DNA from: Lingula anatina
Lineage: Eukaryota; Brachiopoda; Lingulata; Lingulida; Lingulidae
Assembly: GCF_001039355.2 (NCBI RefSeq)
Contig: NW_019775385.1
Coordinates: 14,087 to 78,086 of the forward strand
DNA length: 64,000 nt
Direction of reading: 5' to 3'
Shown here: in pieces, positions 29,978 to 42,078 of the stretch
How positions within the stretch are numbered: the stretch's first letter is position 1
How the letters are laid out: every line of letters starts with the position of its first letter
Translations under genes and position numbers: made by a program
The notes under the pieces: model-generated
Database searches by the model: none
The model's input: the letters and a program-made list of their open reading frames with translations, nothing else
What the model was told of the DNA's origin: nothing

Positions 29978-30261
29978 ACCTCCGCCAAGGCAGCAAAGTC
30001 TCCATCAGACTCCATCCAATGCCGTTTCACACCTAAATTTTCGATTTTTTTATTATTGATTATTGATTGATTATTGATCCAGATCACCACCAAAAACTAA
30101 TCATGTTCTTTGGTCCACTTCTGACAGTTCCTGAAAATTTCATCAAAATCGGTCCATAACTTTTTGAGTTATGTTGATGTCAGACAGACAGACAAACAAA
30201 CAAACAAACAAACAAGCAAACAAACAAACAGGGATGAAAACATAACCTCCTTGGCGGAGGT
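29978..30261. mobile_element. MITE-like dispersed element with 13-base terminal inverted repeats
   Basis: ACCTCCGCCAAGG at 29978-29990 is matched exactly in inverse orientation by CCTTGGCGGAGGT at 30249-30261. The interior holds the phrase around 30085-30180 (GATCACCACCAAAA, TTCATCAAAATCGGTCCATAACTT) and a (CAAA)n tract at 30191-30231. From general knowledge, very similar segments are dispersed in many marine animal genomes. No coding capacity. The superfamily is not assigned, and no clear target-site duplication was found. Confidence 0.6.
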
Positions 30262-31765
30262 AATAAGAAAAAGGATCAAAAGGTCGATAGGCCTATATTT
30301 GTGGCAGACTCCAGGTGAGTCTGGTAACTCACAACTCGCTTGAGCATTACCCTTTATCTGTCTATTTTTAAAGTCTCTTGCAATGTCGGGTATCATCAAG
30401 TTTTCTTTAAGAAAATAAAATTTTTCAAACTAATGCACCGTAGTATGTAGGATCTTCTGCATGATTTTAAATTATAGGCTACCTAGCCTACGTAGATCTA
30501 GGCCTACTAGGACTTTTCATTTAAAAAATAATAATCATTGTTTTAAACGAGACAATATAAAAATTGACTCTATTTCGGATGTAAGATGAATAAATAAAAT
30601 AAAGGGCGACTAAAAAATTAAATCAGGTTTGCGGACGAAGGCATTGTATTCACAAGCTTGAAATCACGGAGAGACAGTCAAACATCCATGTAGCCAATTG
30701 TTAACCAGATTGCGTTAGTTGCGTCGTCGCATTCCATGTTTTATTAATAACCAAAATGGCAGCCTCCTGACGACGATGGCTCAGGAAACACCCAATAATT
30801 ACAAACGCGTTACTGAGGACTATTTTTCTCGTTTGCACTCCGCGTAAGTAACTGTCATATAACAGGGGTATGTACCATATCACCCAACTTTCTAAATAAG
30901 AAGATCTAATGCCTATAAAGTCACTTAAGTTACCTGGGCTAGGTACCCATTGTACATTTGTATGGTACCGCCGGCACAGGAGCAGATTCATAGCACTGTT
31001 AGTTTTAATATGAAGTATGCCCCCAAAAGTCATGCATGTTAGTCTTGATGTTCGATATATTTTTGATATATTTGATCAATGCCCCGCTATTCACATTTTT
31101 TGCGTTTTACTGACTGATTTTTTGCAGACCCCCCCCCCCCCCCACACACACACGCACACGCACACATTACACGTCATGTTAAACATGTTAAATATGTTTT
31201 CTTTGTGTGTTGACTTTAGACAATGTCTGTGCTCATCAAATTAATTAGTTTGGTCATTCATTTACTAAATTTAAGATGTTTTGTTTATGTAACTGTGTGT
31301 TCCAAATATTATGAGAGCCAAGTTAATTGCTGGGGGGACAATTTGCAGTAATCCATTGGGCAGAGAGCTTGATAACTTAATATAAAATGTATAATATAAA
31401 TATAAAATATGTTAGTAAAATTCTAAACATATTTATTTGAACAGCAGGGACGTTGATCAAAGTCTTTTAATTTTGCTTAGCATTTTAATGCTAAAAAAAG
31501 TTTAAAAAGTTAGAGAGTTACAAGGTGGGAGGTGGGATATACTCCATAAGTACCAAATATTTTATTACTTATGCAAAGCCAATGATCAAAGCCACTATAC
31601 ATAACAGAATTTTAGAAAAGCATTGGAAATCACGGACATACATGTAAAAGATTGGAGGGCATGCTGGATAAGTACCAAAGTAATCAGCAAAGTAAAGGTA
31701 TGTTATATATCATACAGTATGTTTTTACTGTATGCATCAATCTTTTTTTTTTTTTCAGATGGGTA

Positions 31766-33046
31766 ATGGAAGAAAGTGGTGATAAGACAATGGGTGAGGT
31801 GTCATCCAATGTCACTGTCCATCGATGTCCAGTTTTTGGAAGACTTCATTTTGTTAGAGATCAAAGGGGTATAGCATGCCTGAGCTTTATTGTTCTCTAC
31901 TGGATATATGGGGTCTGGAGTATGAGCTTCTTAATTATTTACCCAAGGTACCAACAAGGACTCCTTAATGTTGTTGCCATAGCTTGTAAGTATGAACTCT
32001 GGAGCCAGTATTTGCAAGGTTAGGTTCAGGTCCTTCAAAGGAAGGCATTGTAAAAAGAATGTAGTTTGTGGTTCAAATATGTAAAAATGTTTTCAATCAA
32101 AGTTACAGAAAATGTATGAATCAGCATTTTTAGTCTACTCCTCATGATCCCCGACATCAATATTGGCAAGCAACCTAAAGTCTATTCTTACTGTAATCTG
32201 GAGCCATCTTATCTCTGTTACTTGTGACATCCATATGTTGAAATTAAAATGTATCAAGGGGTACAACTGTTTGACCTCAACCAAATGGGGACAAATTGTA
32301 GATCTGTTAAATAAGAATGGAATAAGTTTTGGGATCGTTTCTGAAGATGTGTATCCAACTTCCACAAGACTGGCATCCCCCAGGAGTACTAGAGTATAAA
32401 GTACATGTAGCACACAAATTAAGTCTGTTTATGACACTGAGATGAGGGGAACAAATAGAATAGTGCAAAAAGATATTTTTGTAGACTTTCAAAAGGTAAA
32501 AGACTTTTATGTACATATACATTCTCACGCACTTTATAATACATTCTATAAAATATCGTATAATATTTTCATATTAATTATATATGTGGTTTATTTTATT
32601 TATAATGTTGATTGAAACATTCATTTGTTATAAAAATCATATGAACTTGTTTTCAATTTTATAATAAACATATTCTATATTTTCTTTCTAGTATATGCCT
32701 TTTGCAGTGTTATGACTATATGCAGCTTGTTCAAAGCAGCCACCACCAACCCAGGGAGGGTACCATTAGTTGAGCAGCCTCCAGTGACTGGTAATAGATA
32801 GCAATAATTTTTCCTACGTAGCATGTGCCTTGTATGTGAGTGAGTTTGTGCACTTATCTCTCAATATTCTTTCTTCTTCCCTACCCTTACCAGGGCCACA
32901 GAATTTTTTTTTTTTGCTAAACATTCATAGATATTTCTCCCAGTTTTCTTTAGCTGTGTGCATGTTTATGTCCAATGAAGATTTTTTCACAGTAATCACA
33001 TCCTCACCCTCCTGACCTCTGGTAGATACAGCACTACTTCCCTCCC

Positions 33047-33081
<35 letters not shown>

Positions 33082-36000
33082 TTTTTGTGCATGAATGTTT
33101 GTTTGCCCTTATGTGTCTGTTTTTGTTATTTATGAATGCTTTAGAAAATAAAATGAGAACAGGACAATTAGATAACACTTATGTTTATATAAATAACTAT
33201 CTGTGTATTTGATTTTTTTCCTGTACTTAAGGAAAATAATCTTATCTTTTGATATTTCTGTTTGGCATATAAGGGCAGGGTGTGTCAAAAAGAAATGAAA
33301 CAATACTTTTTATTTATTTTATTTTTTAAGAATCCAATGTAACTTAAAGATTCAGCTGTAAATGTCACTGATGTGACAGGAAAACTTAATGAGTACAATA
33401 TTTGCACTTAGTATGATTTGATTTGATATATTATACTCGATGCTGTTTGTTTGAGGGTTCACTTTTGAAAATTAGATTTGTTATTGTTATTTATTTTTAG
33501 ATGCAGATCAGTGGACATTTTGCCAGAAGTGCAAACAGCAGCGGCCCACCAGAGCGCACCACTGTAGACGATGTCAGCAGTGTGTCATGAAAATGGACCA
33601 TCACTGTCCTTGGTGAGGTTATGGCAGCAGTGCGAGGAAACATAATTAAATAACCATACATCTGTTGTAAGAATGAATGCATGAACATCGATAATGTGAA
33701 ACTGGCAAATTATGTGCTTTATTACATATAACTGTGAGCAATATTTGAATATTTTGACATTTTTGTTTATTATTTCTAGGATCAACAATTGTGTTGGTGA
33801 AGCCAACCATTTCCATTTCATGCAGCTGTGTACCTATGCCTTTCTAATGAGTCTTATTGCCTTTGTGATGTGTATGGTGCACTGGTACTTGTGGCCTAAA
33901 TGCCCTGCGACAATATGTGATAAGGTATGGTGAAGCAGTTACAGCCAGTGTCAATCTAATATAGTTCATTCATTCGCATCAGTGACCCTAAGCCTTTATT
34001 CACGCTGTCTCATTGATAAACAATGGAACTGGTTTGTGTTGAACAGTTGAATGTAGACCATGTACATATTTTGTTTACTTGATTTCAATGTAACCAACTT
34101 TAATGAAGATACAAAAAAAAAAGAAAAAGAGAGAGAGAGGGAGAGAGAGTAAACAGTTTTCAGATTTTTTCACGGGTATTTCACTGGAACTCCTGCCTGT
34201 GTTTTGCACTGGAACGCCTGCCTGTGTTTTGACAGAGAGGAATCAGCAAAACAGAATGCTAGTTCAGATCAACTTTTTTTAATGCAAAATAGCTGTATAA
34301 TGTTAACTTTAGTGCCTGTATGGTCATTGCAGTACTTTAGTCCACTTGCAAATGCTCATGGTAAACAAGTTAGCTACATCATGCTAACTGATGCTGTTTT
34401 ATATATTCAGTTGTTGTTTTTTAATGTATTGCCTTTGTTTTTTTCAGTCTGTTTATTACATGCGGCATCAGCAGGCCTTACTCTACTTTTCTACTTTCTT
34501 ATCCTTTCTGATGGCCTTTAGCATGCTGTTAATGGTGTCAGGACAACATTTTAATCTTATTATGGTAAGAGGAGCTATCATTATATGACATTATCATTGA
34601 CTCTGTGTGTATGTATTTGGCAGTTAAAACCCTGCATGAAAAGGAGGTGCTTATTTGCATATTAAATGAAGAAACTTTTTTGTTGTAAGAAATAAATTGT
34701 GTGTTTGTATATGTGTGTATGTGTAGCATAATCAGATGTGTATAGCCTACTCAATCGTCATTTTGAAATCAGCCCAATAGCACAGACATGAATTGACTTC
34801 TCTTGAAAATTAAGAAAATTAATGTTGTGAACAATGAATATCTTAAAGTCAGTTGTTAAGTTGGAACATCACTTCTTAGTTAATGGTTTTTATTGTACCA
34901 CCAGCATAGGCTCTCCCCCCCTCCATGTCACCATTACTGCTCCTCCTCCTGGACTACAAGGGCCTGTGTACTCATCCCTTGAATTTATGTCACAAAAAAT
35001 TGCATCCCAATCCAAGTAAATTATGGGCTCTGTCGGTGCACTGGTCTAGGTGTCGTCACCATGCACAATTTTCAAAATTTTATGTTAAATATCTCCGAAA
35101 CCAAAGGAATTTTAGGAAAGGAACCACAGAAGGCTGACCGAATGTCATACGTGGAGATTCCAAATATGCCCTTGTATTTGACCTTTGATCTTTATTTCAA
35201 GGTCAAACAGGCCAAAATTTTCTAAAAATGGGATTTTTCAGGAAATACACAGATCTAAGCTCTCATATTATATAGCAAGAGGTTACAAGTCCTAAATTCA
35301 CAATCTCACTACAACCTTGGATTTAACCTTTTACTTTTTCCCACGATTTTGTTATGAATTGTAATTTTTTACATAAAAGTTGAGAACTCTTGTTTATTGC
35401 ATTTTGAAGAGCTTGTTAAGCACAACACTGGAGGTGGTGGCCTTTTTTTTTTTTTTTTTTTTTTTTTTTNGCTCTCATATTATATAGCAAGAGGTTACAA
35501 GTCCTAAATTCACAATCTCACTACAACCTTGGATTTAACCTTTTACTTTTTCCCACGATTTTGTTATGAATTGTAATTTTTTTACATAAAAGTTTAGAAC
35601 TCTTGTTTATTGCATTTTGAAGAGCTTGTTAAGCACAACACTGGAGGTGGTAGCCTTTTTTTTTTTTTTTTTTGTTTCCCATATGAATGCTCTTACTACA
35701 GCTGGTGGTACAATACCCTGAGGTGGCATCACCTCTCTGATCCTCTAGTTTGATTTTCTTTCAGGACAGAACAACTTTGGACAACCTCAGGGATCCATTT
35801 GGTAAAGATCAGTAAGTACATGTTTTAAATAAGTAAATGAAAGATTATGCTGAACATTCTCTATATACAATGTTCCAAGAACTTCATTGTGAAGATTATA
35901 ATGTAAAATAAAGATTTGTTTTTGTTGGCAACCTCAACATAAACATATTGGAAAGATAAGAGCAAGTTTAAACAAAAATCCCGTCTTATTCCAGATAAGG

Positions 36001-36591
36001 TTCACTTGTATGTTTATGTTGTTGTTTTTTCAATTGAAAAATATTTTGTCTTATCTTTGTTACATCACCTGTCATAAGTTTAATAAGGACATAAATGATC
36101 TGTTATTTAGTGACCTTTGAAATGTTATTGCTGCAGATTCTCAATTTAAAATTGAGTGGATTAAAACCTTTGCATATTTTACCATTCTGTAGAGCAACAT
36201 TTTATGCTGATCATTTTCATCTAAGCTATGATTGAAACTTATTAAGTGTTTTTATTTTATGATATTGAAATGATATCCTAACATTTAAATAAAATGTTGA
36301 TTTAATTTTACGATTAATTTAAAGCTTGGTAGTAAAGTTGTTGGTTTAAAATTCCCCATTTTTGAAAAAAACTAATGAGGCAAATGTGTTTTCAAAAATT
36401 AAGTGGTTTATTAAAATTTATATTTAACAAAACTGCCTTCTTTCAGGAGTAGACCGCTGACTTTGAAATTCCGTACTTGTCATGACGCTTACACAGATCT
36501 CTGTGGACCTGGACACAAAATATTTTGGGCATTTCCCTGCAGGAGGAGAAAAGTTCTAACATCTTACCATTACTATGGCAATCCAGTTTGA
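31766..36591 (+). CDS. DHHC-type protein S-palmitoyltransferase (ZDHHC21-like), 7 exons
   Basis: Membrane enzyme that transfers palmitate to cysteines of target proteins through an acyl-enzyme intermediate. Coding exons are 31766-31985, 32692-32790, 33501-33612, 33780-33924, 34448-34564, 35765-35811 and 36447-36591; all phases agree, giving 294 residues. The Cys-rich domain (114-148) carries C114, C117, H127, C128, C131, C134 and the active-site tetrad Asp139-His140-His141-Cys142, followed by [12 protein letters not shown]. About four transmembrane segments flank it, two before and two after. The usual Asp-Pro-Gly reads NPG (93-95), and the TTxE motif appears as TTLD (234-237). The N-terminal [11 protein letters not shown] and short C-tail most resemble ZDHHC21, by recall only. 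The first ATG in exon 1 (31759) hits a stop after seven codons, so the ATG at 31766 is chosen. A 5' non-coding exon probably lies upstream. Confidence 0.93.
33044..33082. repeat. (TGTC)n microsatellite in palmitoyltransferase intron 2
   Basis: About nine TGTC/CTGT tetranucleotide units. Confidence 0.85.
34891..35715. mobile_element. DNA-transposon-like element with 15-base perfect inverted repeats, in palmitoyltransferase intron 5
   Basis: TATTGTACCACCAGC (34891-34905) is exactly mirrored by GCTGGTGGTACAATA (35701-35715). The interior is non-coding. The element spans 825 bases as written, but this includes a roughly 0.2 kb direct duplication around the N at 35470, so the true length is probably about 0.6 kb. 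No transposase is visible, so I read it as a non-autonomous copy. Confidence 0.65.
35259..35675. repeat. Direct duplication flanking a single N (probable assembly join)
   Basis: The segment from 35259 to the poly-T before 35470 is repeated from 35471 to about 35675 with only a few differences (for example GGTGGTGGCC versus GGTGGTAGCC). Both copies end in a long poly-T, and the N sits exactly at the junction. Confidence 0.85.
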
Positions 36592-38915
36592 GACAATGCA
36601 TGTGCAAAGGCAATTGTAAAATTTATCCTGATACATGGATCTTTGATATTATTGGTTTTGATTGGAGAATTACTGGACATTTGCAGTTGGGGAAATACTG
36701 CAAAAAATAAAAAAGGGATTTTTTTGCAGTGATATTGAGTATACTAGTTATTGCCATGTTAGGTTGCTTGAAGAGAGCTGTAACTTTCTTTTGGGTAGAT
36801 TCTATCCTTTGACTAGCATGACAGTCCCAGATGAATGTAATCAGACAGAGGCCCAGTTGCAGTAAACCTCTCTGGTAAGAGAAAGTTTTTTCATGTGTAC
36901 CAAGTGAGAAATGATCCTTTTGGAAAAGTATATAAGGGTTAAATTACAGGGTATAATTGTAACTTGTATATGTACTGTTTAACATTTTGTAGTTATGTTT
37001 GATAATATGTTATGATTTTTAATAAGCTTTGATGCAGAAATGATATAAAGGGGGGAATAATTTTGATATAACAGTTGATTACATTATGATAAGTGCTTGA
37101 CAATTTGCAGGTTGAATTTTAATTTATCATCAGTTTATTTTATATCTTACTTGTCTGCTTTTTTATGATTTTTTTTTTTTTTTGTACTTTTTGCTTACTG
37201 GGTGTCTGTTATTTTGGTTGTTTGCATTTTTATCAAGTGTAATACTAAGAGAATGTAAAACAAAACAAAATACATATTTTTCTTCAGTACAAACACCTGT
37301 TGAAAAGCATTATGAAGTACCATCTGTGCACTATTGCAGCTGCTGTTTGAAGATGTTATTTTTTCCTTGAATTGCACTCAAATTTGTCTTGATTTGAGTG
37401 CAAGTATGATACCAGGATCTTGGACACAAATTGTTTTGATATAATGTTTAAAGGGATAATAACTCTTCGTTTCCGCCAAAAAATGAATTTTCCTGGAGTA
37501 AACAACAATTTTCCCATACTTACCAATGGTTAATGAATCCATTTTTACATTCATATTTAGTCCCTGTTTTTTTTCTAAAAAGTTTGGTTTTTTGTTAAAA
37601 TCTCTTAAGAGATTTTAACAGAGTATAGCCATTAATGGAGGTCACGTAGTCTAAAGACAAGCTCAGATATCAGAATAATAGCTATAACTGCCGTTTTTGT
37701 AAAACAGAAAAATTATATTTCTATGAGTTATTCACAATGATTTTATTATGAAATATAGATCTCATACGAAGAGTTATTATCTCTTTAACAAAGATCATGT
37801 TGTTGTGAAGCTTTGAAATATTGGGGTAAACATAGCATCATGAGTGAAGCACATGCCCTAGAATATTTTTGAAACAAAGTATTGCTGTTTAAAAATCTCT
37901 GTTAAGTGCATAGTGATATGTAAACTAGTGAACTCTTTATTAATGCAATCTGGATGCACAATGACCATGATATACCTATATGTTGCATTGGGTTGAAAGC
38001 AAATGATATGTTGTGCCTTGTGGATGCCTTTTAACACCTGAATGGACAGCTTTTCAAAATAAATGTTGTTTATTTTTGTATATTATATATTGAAGCATAA
38101 AATGTCTTCCAGAGAAATTACAATCTGCTTGTTCTTTTCCTCTTAAAGACTATAAATTGCAATTTGGATTGTTATGAAAAACCATCTATAGGCATCTAAT
38201 AAAGATGTATTCAGTTGGGATAAGGTTATTTTGTTATTGTTTGGGTGTGACAATGGTATTGACCACAATCTTAATTGATATGCAAGGTAAAACCACAAAA
38301 AAAACTTTTGCCTTTTGCATATTCTTTATTGGTAACTTTTCTGTTCTCCTCTCTCCTTTTCCCTTTCTCTACTCCTTGGTAATGATATATTCATATTAGT
38401 AATACTAATAGGCATAGACCGTATATATATAAATACTGTACCATTTGGTGTATTATTAATTGTAAAACCTAAAATTTTACTCAGTAGTGACAGTGGACCT
38501 TTAAGAGGCTGATATTTTACTATGTACTATGAAATATTGTTTAAACAATTTATAAAAGAGGTGTTAACGTTTTCTGACAGTTTTATATTTTATATATCTG
38601 TCCATTTGACAGTTTTACAGCTATGTTCTTAGATTTTTTTTTTCAAATTCACAACCTAGAGAGAGAGAGGGGGAAGAGAGAAAAGTTCAATACTACTTTA
38701 TTGAAAAATTCAGAAAAGAGGGTGACCCGTTGGCGAGCACGCACCCTATACTTGGCGGTTGTACATGTATTATCCTCATGCATCCTTAGTATTAGATTAA
38801 TGAAAGGCGGACAAAATGCCTTATATACTCGAGCAAGTGAAACATTAAATTCTCGAAGTTTCAGATTCGACTCAACATCGTTGATTCATTTCTAAATTGG
38901 TTGTCTTCAGTTATT
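36592..38915. other. Palmitoyltransferase 3' region and intergenic DNA
   Basis: AT-rich and probably in large part the long 3' UTR. AATAAA motifs occur near 38057 and 38198. A 341-base TTAA-flanked element lies within it (37448-37788). A (GA)n run lies at about 38660-38680. No further gene is supported. Confidence 0.4.
37448..37788. mobile_element. TTAA-flanked MITE (piggyBac-like) with central palindrome
   Basis: Left end TTAAAGGGATAATAACTCTT (from 37448) and right end (37766-37788) are inverted copies over 23 bases with one mismatch. Both ends carry TTAA, the target site typical of piggyBac-type transposition. The interior contains a perfect 26-base palindrome at 37594-37619 (centre CTTAAG). 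There is no coding capacity, so it is a non-autonomous element, fixed in the 3' region of the palmitoyltransferase gene. Confidence 0.75.
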
Positions 38916-39083
38916 ATGGCAGAAGCGTCGGTGTTTGTAGGTCTACTTGCATATTATTCTGTTTCCATTACTCTGATTGTGTTTGCTGGTTTGTCTCTCA
39001 AAGGATCAGCTGCGGCAATCCGTGCTTTGAAATCGCTCATTGGCATGGCCGGCATTTTGGATGCAACGTCATTTATATTGCTG
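38916..39083 (+). CDS. Partial: first coding exon of an unidentified membrane protein
   Basis: ATG at 38916 opens 56 codons ending in a strong donor (CTG|GTAAGT), phase 0. The product begins MAEASVFVGLLAYYS and has two hydrophobic segments (about 6-27 and 46-56 onward) around a short basic loop (LKGSAAAIRALKS). An acceptor-like TTGTCTTCAG ends five bases before the ATG, so this may be the second exon of the transcript. I found no continuing exon within the following kilobases and do not recognise the family. The composition is more protein-like (Ala/Gly/Ser-rich, GC-richer) than the flanks. Confidence 0.45.
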
Positions 39084-42078
39084 GTAAGTAGTTAAAATGG
39101 GGATATCCAATTTTGTCAGGAGGTTGGCGGTTTTACACACATAAGAATGGGTATCACACCAAACGACAAGCAAGCCTCTCGAAGATACACCTGTCAATTA
39201 AGCTCTCTTTTTGATTCGGCCGTTCGATCTTTTTTATCCCTGCTTCAGCATTTTACCCGTTTTGCCGCAGCGAATATAAATCGGGCAACTTCGTGCAAAG
39301 ACATAATAAATGCACCCGACTTTTACTTGAAAATGTTTCTCTTCGCTGAATGTAATTGAATCATTTGTCTTAAAGGTAACTTTTTCTTTAATTTGGACAA
39401 TATCTTAACATTTTAAATGACTTTATCTTATACCCATACGATTTTTTTTCATATGAGTGGAACAAGCAAGAACTCGGACGACATGTCTACAACGTTCTAC
39501 AGTCAGCATAATTCGTCTGTAAAACCATAGCTCTCAACCTCTCAAAAAGACAGAAATACTTGTCTTCTTCAGTGACAAATAGATATGTTTTAAAATCCGT
39601 GTACTGAACATTAAAATATTATTTTTATCAACTACCGGGATATGTGTACGAACATTTTAGTAATATCAACAATATTTTTGCTAGAGTAACATGAAAATGA
39701 TGATAATTTACTGTCAGTGGACAGTATCGTAGTTATATCTAAGCCTTCTTTGGGGTTGGTAGATTTTCACTAGGCGACATACAAAGCTAATTATGAACGA
39801 TCAAACCCTAGTGATGGCGCATCCGAAAATGAATGGTGTAAAACTGCAAGTGGTAAATATGGAAAAGAAAACCGTGACAAAACCATTATTTTTCCTTCCT
39901 CCATTTCTTTTTATCAAAATAATCTTATCTTGACATTATATTTCATGAAATTGTAAAATATTTTTGAGATTCACTGAGAGTGTTTCATATGGCCTACGGT
40001 GTGGAACTTTGACGTTATTAACTTCAGGCAAAAATGCACATTGTTGCATTCTGCGACCAATGTGCCCTTTCTGCAACAAAGGCGAATTTGCTCAGCACGT
40101 GCATAGTAATTGGCCCAGGAGTCGTTCATGTATCATCATAGTTGGCCCGACACTACTTAGGCCTACGTGTACAGTATGTATTTTCAAAAATGAATTTTAA
40201 TACTATATTTGACATTTCTGTAAAACGGTGAAGAATCTCAGCCAAAAATCAAATATATATGTTTTTAGAAAGAGTATAGCACCCTGTTGAAGCCATTCTG
40301 GCATATTCCTTAATTCAGTTCAATTATACAAAAGCCAGTACGCCTCATTAATCGCTATTTGTTCAGAAAAACATCATTATCGAAGCAGTCTAGCTCCCAC
40401 CGTTTAAAAATTGCTATAGCAAAAACTAATGCAGTGGTTGTTTTGACAGTGTTACCCTTGAAATTAGTCACCCTCATTCGGCAGCATATGCTGAAGGCCT
40501 AGTTCTATACGTACAGAAAAAACTCTGCCTCTACCTTGTAGTACCCCGTGAGGTTTATTTAATTTTTAAAAATGCTATTGGGCGAAATACGACAAGAAAA
40601 TAAAACATTTGTCATAGTGCTAATACGAATTAAATTATTTGGCATTTTGTTAACATTAAATTTTTGTCCATCGTTTTTCTCTGTAGGAAATGAGTTAACA
40701 CTGCCTTTTGTCATATCCTACCCTAATTCTTCCCTATCCTGAAACTATAAATTTCTTGGAATTTCAAGAATCTGAGAATTAATATGTCGCTTATATTTCC
40801 TAACATTTTTGCTAATTAGAAATTTATCCAATAAAGACTCATAAAGTATATGTAACATTTAAAAGTAAATACCATTTGGCAGCCATCGAGGACATTAAGA
40901 AAATGAAGTTCGGATTGAAATCTGTCTTTATATAGTAACATTTCAATACATTGATTTCATGCAAAAAATTATTTATTTCAACCCTTTATTCTCATTCAAC
41001 GATTCTTTTCTAAATGGGGTTTTCTTTGCATAAAAGGAAGCGAATAATTAGACTTTTTCCGTGATAATTAATATCGAATTAATCACAACAGTGAAATGTG
41101 CGTGCAAGAACTCTTTGGCTCACCAACGTCCAGTCTTCATTTCTTACTGCTTTGCAATGCAGGTCATGATTTGCCTTTCTGACCGGTAGTAATTAAGCTA
41201 CATGTACATCTGTTTAGAAAATTTTTCTTTCATGCCGAAATATATGCAGTAACCTTGCAAATTGGTGCAGGTTTTATGAAAGATCGCTCATATGTTTTTT
41301 GAATTGAAATCCTCATTGATCATATCAAGTCCATATACCTGTCGTTTCCTCATGGGTTGTGACTTAGACCTAAATTCAGGCAGCAAAAAAATGATCAATG
41401 CAATGTTGGCCCGGATTACAAAATAAGGAGGATTGCAAAAACCCACCTGAAGTTTTTTTTTTTCTGAAAGAAGTTTGCCATCGATACTCGGAAAAAACGG
41501 GCAAGATGTATGAATCTGTTATCGATTTCAAACATTACATGCATTTACAGTTATATTCAATCTACGTGTATCCCAAAACAACTCCTTGTGACAATTGCTA
41601 ATTCAATTTTGGTATCAAACGTGTGACCGACAAATAGAGTTTGATAAGTTTTATGTAGAAATAAAAGGTCTTAAAAGACGAAAACAACATTCTAGGGTAT
41701 TTTTAATGTCCATTGATAACGAATAAAGAAAACTAGTGATTGTTTTACGATTCCCTTTTGAGGAAGATCCTATATATATTATATATTCATTTTTTTAGTT
41801 GTTCTAATTCACGTTTCCATGTTTCACTGTTCCTGTTGTCTCTTCTCCGAGTGAAGGGTCTGTTGCATTGCGTAGTTTATTTATTTCTTTATAAAATCAG
41901 TCGAACATTATTATTATTTAAATATTTTGGATTTTAGAACTGTCGGACATTTACAATGTGCTAAATATAGAAATAGAAATATAATTATATTTCTTCATTT
42001 ATTTCTCCTAGAAGCCGTCAATTTACTGTTAAATTGAGATACGTCCAAGTTTTAATAACCTTTTTCATTAAGTTCTCT
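39084..42078. other. AT-rich region with no recognised gene
   Basis: Open frames of 60-80 codons at 39147-39359, 39964-40200 and 41398-41601 lack splice support and family motifs. Continuation exons of the 38916 gene could be here but I could not identify them. Confidence 0.35.

Larger units (their letters stand above)
27889..31765. other. Intergenic region between the ligand and palmitoyltransferase genes
   Basis: Contains the ligand 3' UTR, a duplicated 45-base unit (28670-28755), (AAT)n at about 29031-29057, a (GA)n run near 29325-29345, the inverted-repeat element at 29978-30261 and a CpG-containing stretch (30690-30850) that may hold the palmitoyltransferase 5' exon. A C-run plus (CA)n lies at 31130-31167. 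Open frames here (for example 30701-31033 minus) show no recognisable domain. Confidence 0.4.

Noticed and set aside
30191-30231. (CAAA)n tract as a CRISPR-like repeat array
   Set aside because: Simple tetranucleotide repeat without spacers, inside an inverted-repeat element in eukaryotic DNA.
32830-33015. 61-codon frame in palmitoyltransferase intron 2
   Set aside because: Intronic, low complexity, and out of phase with the flanking exons.
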